Below are positions 16,918 to 24,941 of a stretch of 64,000 nucleotides of DNA, in pieces. Source of the DNA: Planctomycetota bacterium. GTDB lineage: Bacteria; Planctomycetota; UBA1135; GCA-002686595. A program made the translations under genes and the position numbers. The stretch covers positions 620,001 to 684,000 of the forward strand of contig JADJLZ010000002.1 of assembly GCA_016709875.1 (NCBI GenBank). The letters are read 5' to 3'. Positions within the stretch are counted from its first letter, which is position 1; the number at the start of each line of letters is the position of its first letter. Under the pieces are notes generated by a model, which saw only the letters and a program-made list of their open reading frames with translations, did not search any database and was not told the origin of the DNA.

Positions 16918-18564
16918 TTGACCCTTCGACTCGAACACCTTCCGGCAGACGTCCTCGAGCTGTCGGAGCTTGCACGCGCGGCGCTCTCCGGGCGCGTGCC
17001 GACGCAACTCGTGCGCTTCGCGCGGCGCCTCGAGGACATCCCTGCGTGCGAGGATCGCCTCGATCCGCAGGCGCGCGCCGAGCTCGCGCGCGTGCTCGAG
17101 CAGCAGCTCTCCGGACTGCAGCCGCACGTCGCGGTGCTCGACGCGGCGCGCTCGCTCGCGCAACCGGGCGTGTGCGCCGTGGTCACGGGACAGCAGCCCG
17201 GCTTCACCGCGAGCCCGCTCTATTCCATCTACAAGGCGCTCAGCGCGATCCGACTCGCGCGCTCGCTCACGCAGGCCTGGGAGCGGCCGGTCGTGGCGCT
17301 CTTCTGGAACCACGCCGACGACCACGACGTCGCCGAGGTGCACCACACGCACGTCGTCAACCGCAACCTCGACCTGCAGAAGATCTCGCTGCCCGGGCTC
17401 TCCTCGGGGCGCACGCCACTCTCGCAACTCGTGCTCGAGGACGAGCGCTCGCGACTGCCCGTGCTGCGTGCGGTCTTCGAACAATTGCTGCGCACCGAGC
17501 CCGAGCTCGAGCGCGCGATGGCCGCGCTCTTCCCGCGCGCGGGCGAGACGCTCGCGCGTGCCTTCACGCGCGCGATGACCGAAGTGCTCGGCCCGCTGGG
17601 CCTGGTCGTCGTCGAGCCCGACTGGATCCGCGAGCCGCTCTCGCGCGCGCTGGCCGGCCTGCTCGAGCACGATCCCTACGCCGCGCTCGCGCAGGGCAGC
17701 GAACGACTCGCCGCCGCGGGCTACGCGCCGGCGATCCCGCCCGCCGACGCGGCGCTGCTCTTCCATCACGAGCGCGAGAACGGGCGCGTCTCGCGCCGCG
17801 CGCTGCGCAGCGGTGGCGAGGGCTACCAGTACGACCGCGAGGACGGTTCGCGCACCGCGACGGAGCTCGCGGCCGAGATCATCGACGATCCGCACGCCTG
17901 GTCGCCCGGCGCGCTGCTGCGACCGCTCGTGCAGGACCTGTGCCTGCCCGTCGCGGCCTATGTCGGCGGCTTCGGCGAGCTCGGCTACCACGCGCAACTC
18001 TCGGTGCTGCGCGAACGCGCCGGTGCGCCGTCGACGGCCTTCGTCGCGCGTCTTTCGGCCACGCTCGTCGATCCGGAGGCGCGCCTGGCGCTGCAGATCC
18101 TCGAGACCGACGTGGCGAGCGTGCTGCGCGCGCGCGGGGTGTTCGAGAGCGCCGAGGAGCCCGCCGAGCCCGAGGTTGCCGCGCGCTTGCGCGAAGTGGG
18201 GGAGCGCGCCGCGAAGGAACTGCTCGCGCTGCGCGAGGCGCTTGCGCTGCTCGACCCCTCGCTCGTCGTGCAGCTCAAACGCTCGGCCGGCGAGATGGAG
18301 GAGGCCGCCACGGCGCTGGCGGAGAAGGCACGGCGCGTGCACGGCAACCGCGCGGGCAAGGGACGCCGCCACGAGCGCCGCGTCTCGAACCTGCTCTGTC
18401 CGCGCGGCGAACCGCAGGAACGCCTGCTCGGCCCGCTGCCCTTCGTGGCGCGCTTCGGCACGCAGTGGCTCGAGGAGCTCGCTTTCGAGCACGACCCCTT
18501 CGACCCGGTGCACCTCGTCGTGCACCTTGGACCGGACCTTCCCAACGCTGGAGGCGACGCATGA
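16918..18564 (+). CDS. bshC: bacillithiol biosynthesis cysteine-adding enzyme BshC
   Basis: 548 aa; adds cysteine to glucosaminyl-malate, the final step in making bacillithiol. Family blocks: V-V-T-G-Q-Q-P-G-F near residue 89 (a nucleotide-type loop), then L-Y-S-I-Y-K-A-L-S-A-I, and W-N-H-A-D-D-H-D-V-A-E-V (the HxxDHD-like block conserved in BshC). A coiled-coil stretch near 420-470 is also typical. The start is TTG, 28 bp after the pyrF stop. The stop overlaps the bshB1 ATG by 4 nt (ATGA). Bacillithiol is the main low-molecular thiol of Firmicutes and some other phyla. Confidence 0.92.
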   Translation: MTLRLEHLPADVLELSELARAALSGRVPTQLVRFARRLEDIPACEDRLDPQARAELARVLEQQLSGLQPHVAVLDAARSLAQPGVCAVVTGQQPGFTASPLYSIYKALSAIRLARSLTQAWERPVVALFWNHADDHDVAEVHHTHVVNRNLDLQKISLPGLSSGRTPLSQLVLEDERSRLPVLRAVFEQLLRTEPELERAMAALFPRAGETLARAFTRAMTEVLGPLGLVVVEPDWIREPLSRALAGLLEHDPYAALAQGSERLAAAGYAPAIPPADAALLFHHERENGRVSRRALRSGGEGYQYDREDGSRTATELAAEIIDDPHAWSPGALLRPLVQDLCLPVAAYVGGFGELGYHAQLSVLRERAGAPSTAFVARLSATLVDPEARLALQILETDVASVLRARGVFESAEEPAEPEVAARLREVGERAAKELLALREALALLDPSLVVQLKRSAGEMEEAATALAEKARRVHGNRAGKGRRHERRVSNLLCPRGEPQERLLGPLPFVARFGTQWLEELAFEHDPFDPVHLVVHLGPDLPNAGGDA

Positions 18565-19265
18565 AACTCGACATCCTCGCCGTGGCGGCGCACCCCGACG
18601 ACGCGGAGATCTGCGTCGGCGGAACGCTGCTGCTCGCGGCCGCGCGCGGCAAGCGCGTAGGAATCGTGGACCTCACGCGCGGCGAACTTGGAACACGCGG
18701 CAGCGCGCAGGATCGTTCGCGCGAGACCGCCGCGGCCAACGCGCTGCTCCAGCCGCTGCTGCGCGCCAACCTCGCGCTGCCCGACGGCCGTGTGGAGGCC
18801 TCGACCGAGGCGCGCGAGAGCCTTGCCGCGCTGATCCGCGAGCACCAGCCCGAGGTGCTGCTCGCGCACCACACCGAGGACCTGCACCCCGACCACTCGA
18901 CCGCCGGCCGGATCGCGCGCGAGGCCTGGTACCTCTCCGGACTCGCGCGCCTGGCTCCCGCGGGAGACAAGCCCAAGCGCCCCGCGCGCCTGTACCACTT
19001 CATGGGCCACGTGCCCTTCGAGCCCACGCTGGTCGTGGACATCGGCGAGGTCTGGGAGCGCAAGCTCGAGCTCGTGCGCTGCTACGCGAGCCAGATCACG
19101 CCGGCCGCCCCCGGCGACCGCGGCGAGCACTTCCTGTTCGGGGCCGACATCCTGCAGCGCGTCGAGACCCGCGCGCGCTTCTATGGCGAGCGCATCGGTG
19201 TGCGCTACGGCGAGCCGCTGCTCGCGCGCGGACCCCTGCCGTGTTTCGACCCGCTGATCGCATGA
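18561..19265 (+). CDS. bshB1: bacillithiol biosynthesis deacetylase BshB1
   Basis: 234-aa PIG-L/LmbE-type zinc deacetylase; removes the acetyl group from GlcNAc-malate to give GlcN-malate. The zinc site is A-H-P-D-D-A-E (residues 11-17), with the third ligand in L-H-P-D-H. R-G-E-L-G-T-R-G matches the BshB1 loop, and G-H-V-P-F-E-P appears later. The ATG overlaps the bshC stop, so the last two steps of the pathway are translationally coupled. The gene ends 55 bp before parA. Confidence 0.92.
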   Translation: MKLDILAVAAHPDDAEICVGGTLLLAAARGKRVGIVDLTRGELGTRGSAQDRSRETAAANALLQPLLRANLALPDGRVEASTEARESLAALIREHQPEVLLAHHTEDLHPDHSTAGRIAREAWYLSGLARLAPAGDKPKRPARLYHFMGHVPFEPTLVVDIGEVWERKLELVRCYASQITPAAPGDRGEHFLFGADILQRVETRARFYGERIGVRYGEPLLARGPLPCFDPLIA

Positions 19266-19303
19266 GACCCCGGGAGAGCCTCCTTCCCCGCCCCCGCCTG
19301 GGC

Positions 19304-19309
19304 TAGACT
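19304..19309 (+). promoter_or_regulatory. -10 element just upstream of parA
   Basis: TAGACT, preceded by GGGC, lies 11 nt before the parA ATG. It would start transcription about 5 nt before the coding region and give parA-bshA-desulfurase its own promoter inside the bsh cluster. No Shine-Dalgarno precedes the ATG. Confidence 0.4.
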
Positions 19310-19320
19310 GCGCCCTCCAC

Positions 19321-20412
19321 ATGCGTCGCATCGCGGTGATCAACCAGAAGGGCGGCGTGGGCAAGACCACGACCACCGCAAACCTCGGCGCGGCACTCGC
19401 GCTGCAGGGCCGCCGCGTGGTGCTGGTCGACATGGACGCGCAGGCGAACCTCTCGCTCTCGCTGGACGTCACGGCCGACAGCGGCGCGCCTTCGAGCTAC
19501 ACCGTGCTGCTGGGCGAAGCGAGCTTCGGCGCCGCTGTGCGCCAGACGGGCGTTCCGGGTCTCTCGCTCGTGCCCGCGAACATCGACCTCTCGGGCGCGG
19601 AGATGGAGCTCGCGAGCGCGATGGGCCGCGAGTTCCTGCTGCGCGACGCGCTCGCCGCGTGGGCCGAGGAGGAACAAAAGCGCAGTGCTCGCGCGCCGGC
19701 GGACTACGTGCTCTTCGACTGCCCGCCGAGCCTGGGGCTGCTCTCGCTCAACGCGCTCGCAGCCGCGGGCGAAGTGCTGATCACCTTGCAGACGGAGTTT
19801 CTCGCGCTGCAGGGCATGAGCAAGCTGGTCGAGATCGTGCAGCTCCTGCGCAAGCGCCTGAACCCCGAGCTCGCGATCACCGGCATCCTGCCGTGCTTGT
19901 ACGACAGCCGGCTCAAGCTCGCGCGCGAGGTGCTGGGCGAGATCCGCAAGTACTTCCCGGGCCAGGTGCTGCCGCAGCCGATCCGCTCCAATGTGAAGCT
20001 CGCCGAAGCGCCGAGCTACGGCAAGACGATCTTCGAGTACGCGCCGGGCTCGAACGGAGCCGACGACTACATGAAGGCCGCGCGCGAGATCCTGCGCGGC
20101 GAGTCGCGCGATTCCACGCTCGCGGGTCTGCCTGCGTTCCAGGAGAAGTACGCTCCCCCGCCTGGCGCGCTCGTCACGCCCGCGCCGCGCCGCGTGCCGC
20201 CGCCGCGCCGCGCCGCCGCGCCCAAGCCGGCCGAGCCCAAGCCCAGCGCTCCGAAAGCCGTCGATGTTCCGGCGATCGGGCGGCCGGCGAGCGCGCCGAC
20301 GGTTCCCGCGCCCGCCTCCGCTCCCGAACGTGTTCCGCTGCGGGCCGAAGATCTCCCGCCGCTGCCGCCGGAGGTCTTCGAGATCCTGAGCCGCCGCGGG
20401 AGCTTCTCGTGA
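19321..20412 (+). CDS. parA: chromosome partitioning ATPase ParA (Soj-like)
   Basis: 363 aa. Deviant Walker A K10-G-G-V-G-K-T-T with the signature lysine, V-D-M-D-A-Q-A-N as the A' motif, and D-C-P-P-S-L-G as Walker B: all ParA/MinD hallmarks. Residues 1-265 are the ATPase. Residues about 270-363 are a Pro/Ala/Lys-rich tail ending in a short acidic segment, absent from Soj and perhaps a linker or polar tether. The gene lies between bshB1 and bshA, not next to parB, which is 8.5 kb upstream on the opposite strand. Its TGA overlaps the GTG of bshA (GTGA). Confidence 0.93.
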   Translation: MRRIAVINQKGGVGKTTTTANLGAALALQGRRVVLVDMDAQANLSLSLDVTADSGAPSSYTVLLGEASFGAAVRQTGVPGLSLVPANIDLSGAEMELASAMGREFLLRDALAAWAEEEQKRSARAPADYVLFDCPPSLGLLSLNALAAAGEVLITLQTEFLALQGMSKLVEIVQLLRKRLNPELAITGILPCLYDSRLKLAREVLGEIRKYFPGQVLPQPIRSNVKLAEAPSYGKTIFEYAPGSNGADDYMKAAREILRGESRDSTLAGLPAFQEKYAPPPGALVTPAPRRVPPPRRAAAPKPAEPKPSAPKAVDVPAIGRPASAPTVPAPASAPERVPLRAEDLPPLPPEVFEILSRRGSFS

Positions 20413-21608
20413 AGCCGCGCGCGGACGACGCGCGCGAGCCCCGGCCGTGCTCCTCCGAGCGCGCGGGCGCGCTGCGCGTGGGCATCTTGTGCCATCCGAC
20501 CTACGGCGGCTCGGGCGTGCTCGCGAGCGAGCTCGCGCTGACGCTCGCCGAGCGCGGACATTGCGTGCACCTGTTCTCCTCGGGAGTCCCGCCGCGTCTG
20601 GCGCGCGCGAGCGGGCCGGTCGAGATGCACGTCGCGCAGGGCTTTCCCTACCCGCTCTTCCAGTCTCCGCCGCACGACCTCGCGATCACCTCTTCGATCC
20701 TCGACGTGCACCGCTCGGGCGGCCTGGACATCCTGCACGCGCACTACGCGATCCCGCACGCGGTCTCGGGCTACCTCGCGCGTGCTGCGGCGCTCGCCGA
20801 CCACGGCCGGCCCGCTCCCAAGCTGGTCACGACGCTGCACGGCACGGACATCACGCTGGTCGGCAGCGATCCCTCCTACGCGCCGCTGACGCAGTTCGTG
20901 ATCACGCAGAGCGATGCGGTGACCGCGGTCTCGCACGACCTCGCGCGTCGCACGAGCGCGAGCTTCCGCACGGGCATGCCGGGCGAACCCTGTGGCGTGC
21001 GCGTGGTGTACAACTTCGTCGACGTCGACATCTTCCGGCCGCTCGAGCAGCAACCGAGGCTCGCTGGTCCGGCAAACATCGTGCACGTCTCGAACTTCCG
21101 GCCCGTGAAGCGCGTGCCCTGGCTCTTGCGCGCCTTCGCCCGTGCGCGCCTGGGCGCCGACGCGCGCCTGACGCTCGTCGGCGACGGGCCCGACATGCAG
21201 CCCGCGCGCGCGCTCGTCGCCGAACTCGGCCTGGGCGCGAGCGTCTCGTTCCTGGGCGAGCGCGACGCGCTGCCGGAGCTGCTCTCGGGCGCCGACGTCT
21301 TCGCGCTCTCCTCCTCGGAGGAGTCCTTCGGCCTCTCCGCACTCGAGGCGATGGCTTGCGCGACACCCGTCGTCGCCACGCGCGTCGGCGGCGTGGGCGA
21401 GGTGGTCGAGGACGGGATCCAGGGCCTGCTCGTGGAGGTGGACGACCTCGAGGGTTTCGCCGGGTGCCTGCGCCGACTGGTGCAGGACCGCGAGCTCGCC
21501 CGCAAGCTCGGCGCCGCCTCGCGCACGCGCGCCGTCGAGCACTTCGAGCGCCACCACGTGGTCGAGCAGTACGAATCGCTCTACCGCGAGTTGCTCGGTC
21601 CGGCATGA
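20409..21608 (+). CDS. bshA: N-acetyl-alpha-D-glucosaminyl L-malate synthase BshA
   Basis: 399-aa GT4 retaining glycosyltransferase that makes GlcNAc-malate from UDP-GlcNAc and malate, the first step of bacillithiol synthesis. BshA-specific blocks are Y-G-G-S-G-V-L-A-S-E-L near residue 31, Y-P-L-F-Q-S-P-P, L-H-A-H-Y-A-I-P-H-A-V-S and T-T-L-H-G-T-D-I-T-L-V-G. The C-terminal E-x7-E nucleotide-sugar motif is E-E-S-F-G-L-S-A-L-E-A-M-A. The GTG start overlaps the parA stop, so parA and bshA are co-translated. The N-terminal 20 residues are polar and not conserved. Confidence 0.9.
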   Translation: MKPRADDAREPRPCSSERAGALRVGILCHPTYGGSGVLASELALTLAERGHCVHLFSSGVPPRLARASGPVEMHVAQGFPYPLFQSPPHDLAITSSILDVHRSGGLDILHAHYAIPHAVSGYLARAAALADHGRPAPKLVTTLHGTDITLVGSDPSYAPLTQFVITQSDAVTAVSHDLARRTSASFRTGMPGEPCGVRVVYNFVDVDIFRPLEQQPRLAGPANIVHVSNFRPVKRVPWLLRAFARARLGADARLTLVGDGPDMQPARALVAELGLGASVSFLGERDALPELLSGADVFALSSSEESFGLSALEAMACATPVVATRVGGVGEVVEDGIQGLLVEVDDLEGFAGCLRRLVQDRELARKLGAASRTRAVEHFERHHVVEQYESLYRELLGPA

Positions 21609-22756
21609 AGCGCGTCTACCTCGACCACAACGCGACGACGCCGATGCGCCCGCAGGTGCGCGCGCACTTCGAGGAGGCGCTCGAGGAGGCCAACGGCAAC
21701 CCCTCGAGCGTGCACGCCTCCGGGCGCGCCGCGCGCGCGCGGCTCGACTCGGCCCGCGAGCGCGTGGCCGCTGCGCTCGGGGTGGACGAGGACGAGATCC
21801 TCTTCACCTCCGGCGGCACCGAGTCGGACAACCTCGCCGTGCTCGGGACCCTGCGCGGCGCCCCCGGCGCCGGGATGGTGACGAGCGCCATCGAGCACTC
21901 GGCCGTCCTCGAAGCCGGGGTGGCCGCCGAGCGCGAGGGTCACCCGCTGACGCGAGTGCGTGTCGATTCCCAAGGACGGGTCGACCCCGAGGAGCTGCTC
22001 GCCGCGGTGCGCGAGCGTGCGCCGGCGCTGGTCTCGCTGATGGCCGCCAACAACGAGGTCGGCTCGCTCGGGCCACTCGCGGAGCTCGGCCTGGGTCTGC
22101 GCGCTCTGGGGAAGTTGCGCCCCGTGTTCCACACCGATGCGGTGCAGGCGCTCGGGCGCGCGCCGCTCGAGCTGCGCGCGTGGGGCCTCGACCTCGCTTC
22201 GTTCTCCGCGCACAAGCTCGGCGGTCCGCTCGGTGTCGGCGTCCTCTACAAGCGGAAGGGTCTCAAGCTCCTCGCACTCCAATATGGTGGGGGACAGGAG
22301 CTCGGCCTGCGACCCGGAACCGAGAACGTCGCCGCGCTCTCCGCCGCCGCGCTCGCGATCGAGCTCGCGCAGCGCGAGCACGCGCAACACATCCCACGCA
22401 TGCGCGCGCTCTGCAGCTCATTTTGGGAACAAGTGCAGCGGGTCTTGCCGCAGGCGGCCGTGAACGGGCCCGATCCAAGCGCCCAGGACCGCCTTTGCAA
22501 CACGCTCAACCTCTCCTTGCCCGGAATCGACGGTCGTGTGCTCGTCGCACGCCTGGATCTGGAGGGCCTGGAGGTGAGCGCGGGCTCCGCGTGCGCGAGC
22601 GGATCGCTCGAGGCCTCGCACGTCTTGCTCGCGATGGGACGCGCGAACGAGGACGCGCGCGCCGGTGTGCGTATCTCCTTCGGATGGAACAGCACGAGCG
22701 AGGACGTCCACGGCGCGGTGGACATTTTGCGGAGAACTTTTTCCTCGTCGCGCTAA
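21605..22756 (+). CDS. cysteine desulfurase (NifS/IscS type)
   Basis: 383-aa PLP enzyme taking sulfur from cysteine to a persulfide for Fe-S clusters or thiolation. L-D-H-N-A-T-T-P opens the protein. The PLP lysine is in S-A-H-K204-L-G-G-P. The persulfide Cys is in S-A-G-S-A-C330-A-S-G, a class I loop as in NifS/IscS. The ATG overlaps the bshA stop by 4 nt. Last gene of the bshC-to-desulfurase run, whose members all handle cysteine or thiols except parA. No iscU or nifU neighbour is seen. Confidence 0.92.
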   Translation: MKRVYLDHNATTPMRPQVRAHFEEALEEANGNPSSVHASGRAARARLDSARERVAAALGVDEDEILFTSGGTESDNLAVLGTLRGAPGAGMVTSAIEHSAVLEAGVAAEREGHPLTRVRVDSQGRVDPEELLAAVRERAPALVSLMAANNEVGSLGPLAELGLGLRALGKLRPVFHTDAVQALGRAPLELRAWGLDLASFSAHKLGGPLGVGVLYKRKGLKLLALQYGGGQELGLRPGTENVAALSAAALAIELAQREHAQHIPRMRALCSSFWEQVQRVLPQAAVNGPDPSAQDRLCNTLNLSLPGIDGRVLVARLDLEGLEVSAGSACASGSLEASHVLLAMGRANEDARAGVRISFGWNSTSEDVHGAVDILRRTFSSSR

Positions 22757-22812
22757 ACCGCGTGCGCGCGAAGCGCTTGCGGAAAACTCGTCCACGAGTG
22801 TGCGCTCTCTCG

Positions 22813-22841
22813 TTGACAGGTGCGCGTCGCGCGCATGGAAT
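22813..22841 (+). promoter_or_regulatory. predicted sigma-70 promoter of dnaA
   Basis: Perfect TTGACA (22813-22818), 17-bp spacer, then TGGAAT (22836-22841, 4 of 6). It lies 163 bp before the dnaA ATG in the 248-bp gap 22757-23004. The leader would be about 155 nt. I see no other structured element in the leader. Confidence 0.5.
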
Positions 22842-23004
22842 GTCGCCCCGCAGCCGGGACCTCACCCGCTCTCCGCTGTCGCTCGCAACGTACGTCCCGC
22901 TCGTGTGTCTGCAGCGTGACTCGGCGGAGCCAAGTGCTCGCCGGTGCACGCTCGAAGACCCGCTCGATCCCCCCCACCCCGTCCTCCTTCGTCTGCTGCG
23001 AACC

Positions 23005-24540
23005 ATGACTGCCCAGGAAGCGCTGAGCTCCCTCCCTTCGCCGGAGGATCCGTCGAAGGACGCGCTCTGGGACGGGCTGCAGCGCGCAATCCGCTCGCGC
23101 ATGAAGCCCGAGCAGTTCGAGACCTGGTTCCGACGCGCGGCACTCGCGAGCTTCGACGCGGACGTGGTGCGCATCGCGGTGCAGAACACCTTCTCGCGCG
23201 ACTGGCTGCGCACGTACTACGGCGACCTGCTCGCCGATAGCGCGCGCGAGGTGTTCCACGACGCGCGTCGCGTCGAGGTGCTCGTCGATCCCGAGTTGTT
23301 GCTGCGCCGCGCCCCGCCGCCGCAGGCGCCCGCCGAGGAGCCCGAACGCGCGAGCGCGGTGCACTCAGGCGAGAGCCTGATGCCGCGCACCGACGTCGCG
23401 CCCGGCTCCGAGCGCAACCTGGCGCGCGAGGCGCGCGCGCTGGGCAATCCCAACGGCGCGCTGGGCAACTCGCGCGGCGCGGATGGCGGCCGCGGCCTGC
23501 TCGCGAGCAGCGACGTCGGCCTCAACCCCAAGTACACCTTCGACAACTTCGTCGTCGGACCGTGCAACCGCTTCGCGCACGCGGCCGCACTCGGCAGCGC
23601 CGAGGCGCCGGGCAAGGCCTACAACCCGTTCTTCCTGCACGGCAGCGTCGGCCTGGGCAAGACGCACCTCCTGCAGTCGCTGTGCTGGGCGATCCTCGAC
23701 CGCACACCGCGCGCGCGCATCCTGTTCCTCTCCTGCGAGACCTTCGTCAACCACTTCATCAACTCGCTCGAGAACGGCGACATCGCCAAGTTCCGCCACA
23801 AGTACCGCAACGTCGACGTGCTCGTCGTGGACGACATCCACCTGCTCGCGAACAAGGACCGCACGCAGGAGGAGTTCTTCCACACCTTCAACACGCTCTA
23901 CCACGCGTCGAAGCAGATCGTGCTCTCGTGCGACTCGCCGCCCAAGGAGATCCCGACGCTGCAGGACCGGCTGGTGTCGCGCTTCAAGTGGGGCCTGGTG
24001 ACCGAGATCGAGCCGCCCTGCTTCGAGACGCGCACCGCGATCCTGAAGCGCAAGAGCCGCGAACGCGGCCGGGAGCTCTCCGACGACCTCGCCGGGCTGC
24101 TCGCCGAGCGCATCGACTCGAACATCCGCGAGCTCGAGGGGGCGGTCACCAAGCTCCTGGGCTACGCCGCCCTTTCGGGCCAGCCGCTCTCGGTGGACGT
24201 GGCGCGCGAGGCCCTGCGCGAGCTCTTCCACACCAAGCGCGGCCAGCCCTCGATGGAGGACATCCTGACCATCATCACCGAGCACTTCGGGGTCAAGCTG
24301 TCCGACCTGCAGTCCAAGAAGCGCACGCACGCGATCGCTTTCCCGCGTCAGATGGCGATGTTCCTCGCCCGCCAGATCACCCGCCACTCCCTGGAGGAGA
24401 TCGGCGGGTTCTTCGGGGGCCGGGACCATTCGACGGTCATCTACGCGGTGGACAAGATCCAGCAGCTCTCCGAGCAGGACCCCGCCTCGCGCGCGCTGCT
24501 CGACGGCTTCCTCGCCCGCCTCCAGGGCCCGCGCTCCTAG
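23005..24540 (+). CDS. dnaA: chromosomal replication initiator DnaA
   Basis: 511 aa. Domain I (residues 10-75) has W-D-G-L-Q-R and F-E-T-W-F-R. Domain II (80-170) is an unstructured Arg/Gly/Ala linker. Domain III is AAA+: F-D-N-F-V-V-G near 176, Walker A G-S-V-G-L-G-K-T-H-L (Ser for the usual Gly), Walker B V-L-V-V-D-D-I-H-L-L. Domain IV carries the DnaA-box reader Q-M-A-M-F-L-A-R, then G-G-R-D-H-S-T-V. ATG at 23005 gives a standard domain I; the upstream open frame has no DnaA character. A strong terminator follows, then the presumed origin and dnaN. Confidence 0.95.
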   Translation: MTAQEALSSLPSPEDPSKDALWDGLQRAIRSRMKPEQFETWFRRAALASFDADVVRIAVQNTFSRDWLRTYYGDLLADSAREVFHDARRVEVLVDPELLLRRAPPPQAPAEEPERASAVHSGESLMPRTDVAPGSERNLAREARALGNPNGALGNSRGADGGRGLLASSDVGLNPKYTFDNFVVGPCNRFAHAAALGSAEAPGKAYNPFFLHGSVGLGKTHLLQSLCWAILDRTPRARILFLSCETFVNHFINSLENGDIAKFRHKYRNVDVLVVDDIHLLANKDRTQEEFFHTFNTLYHASKQIVLSCDSPPKEIPTLQDRLVSRFKWGLVTEIEPPCFETRTAILKRKSRERGRELSDDLAGLLAERIDSNIRELEGAVTKLLGYAALSGQPLSVDVAREALRELFHTKRGQPSMEDILTIITEHFGVKLSDLQSKKRTHAIAFPRQMAMFLARQITRHSLEEIGGFFGGRDHSTVIYAVDKIQQLSEQDPASRALLDGFLARLQGPRS

Positions 24541-24549
24541 GGCTGCGCA

Positions 24550-24582
24550 GGGCGCGGAAAACCGCCGCCCCGCGCCCTTTTT
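24550..24582 (+). terminator. intrinsic terminator after dnaA
   Basis: Perfect 8-bp stem, GGGCGCGG (24550-24557) paired with CCGCGCCC (24570-24577), 12-nt loop, followed directly by TTTTT (24578-24582). It starts 10 nt after the dnaA stop and separates dnaA transcription from the origin and dnaN. Confidence 0.85.
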
Positions 24583-24941
24583 CCCGCTCCGGATCCAGGC
24601 GCGTTGCCTTGGACTTCCGGGCCTGTTTCGCCTACCCTGTCGAGGCCGGATTTCGCGGTGCAAACGCCCTCATTCCGCGCCCCGAAACCCTGTGCAGAAC
24701 CATGTGGATCAACCGTAGAAACCACGTCGGGAACGGGTGGACAGCAAAGGCTTTCTCCACCGCCCCTGCGTCGGCCCCGGACGCTCTCGTGGATGCCTGT
24801 GAACAAGTCCCCGGATACTCACGCTTCGTCCACGTCGTCTCGCACAGCGCACGAGCGCTGCAACCGTCCACTGCGCGAGCACTTGCGTCACACACACTCG
24901 GCTTCGATCCACAAATCCACGCTGCCTACTGAGACTGCGAC
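24583..24941. other. oriC: probable replication origin (oriC) with clustered DnaA-box cores
   Basis: 359-bp gap between the dnaA terminator and dnaN, without a gene. It holds eight TCCAC/GTGGA cores within 216 bp: 24705-24709, 24737-24741, 24756-24760, 24789-24793, 24829-24833, 24867-24871, 24908-24912 and 24916-24920. The best full boxes are TGATCCACA (24703-24711, minus strand, 8 of 9 to TTATCCACA), CGATCCACA (24905-24913) and AAATCCACG (24913-24921), the last two sharing one base. TTGTTCACA (24798-24806, minus) is a weaker candidate. No strongly A/T-rich unwinding element stands out. Position between dnaA and dnaN is a classic origin site. Confidence 0.75.

Noticed and set aside
21553..21562. 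A second ParB-like site, ACCACGTGGT, in bshA
   Set aside because: Only the inner CCACGTGG matches; the flanking TGTT/AACA arms are absent (about 9 of 16), and the codons are needed for the protein.
22757..22790. Terminator after the cysteine desulfurase gene
   Set aside because: The CCGC...GCGG stem has mismatches and is followed by AAAACT, not T residues.
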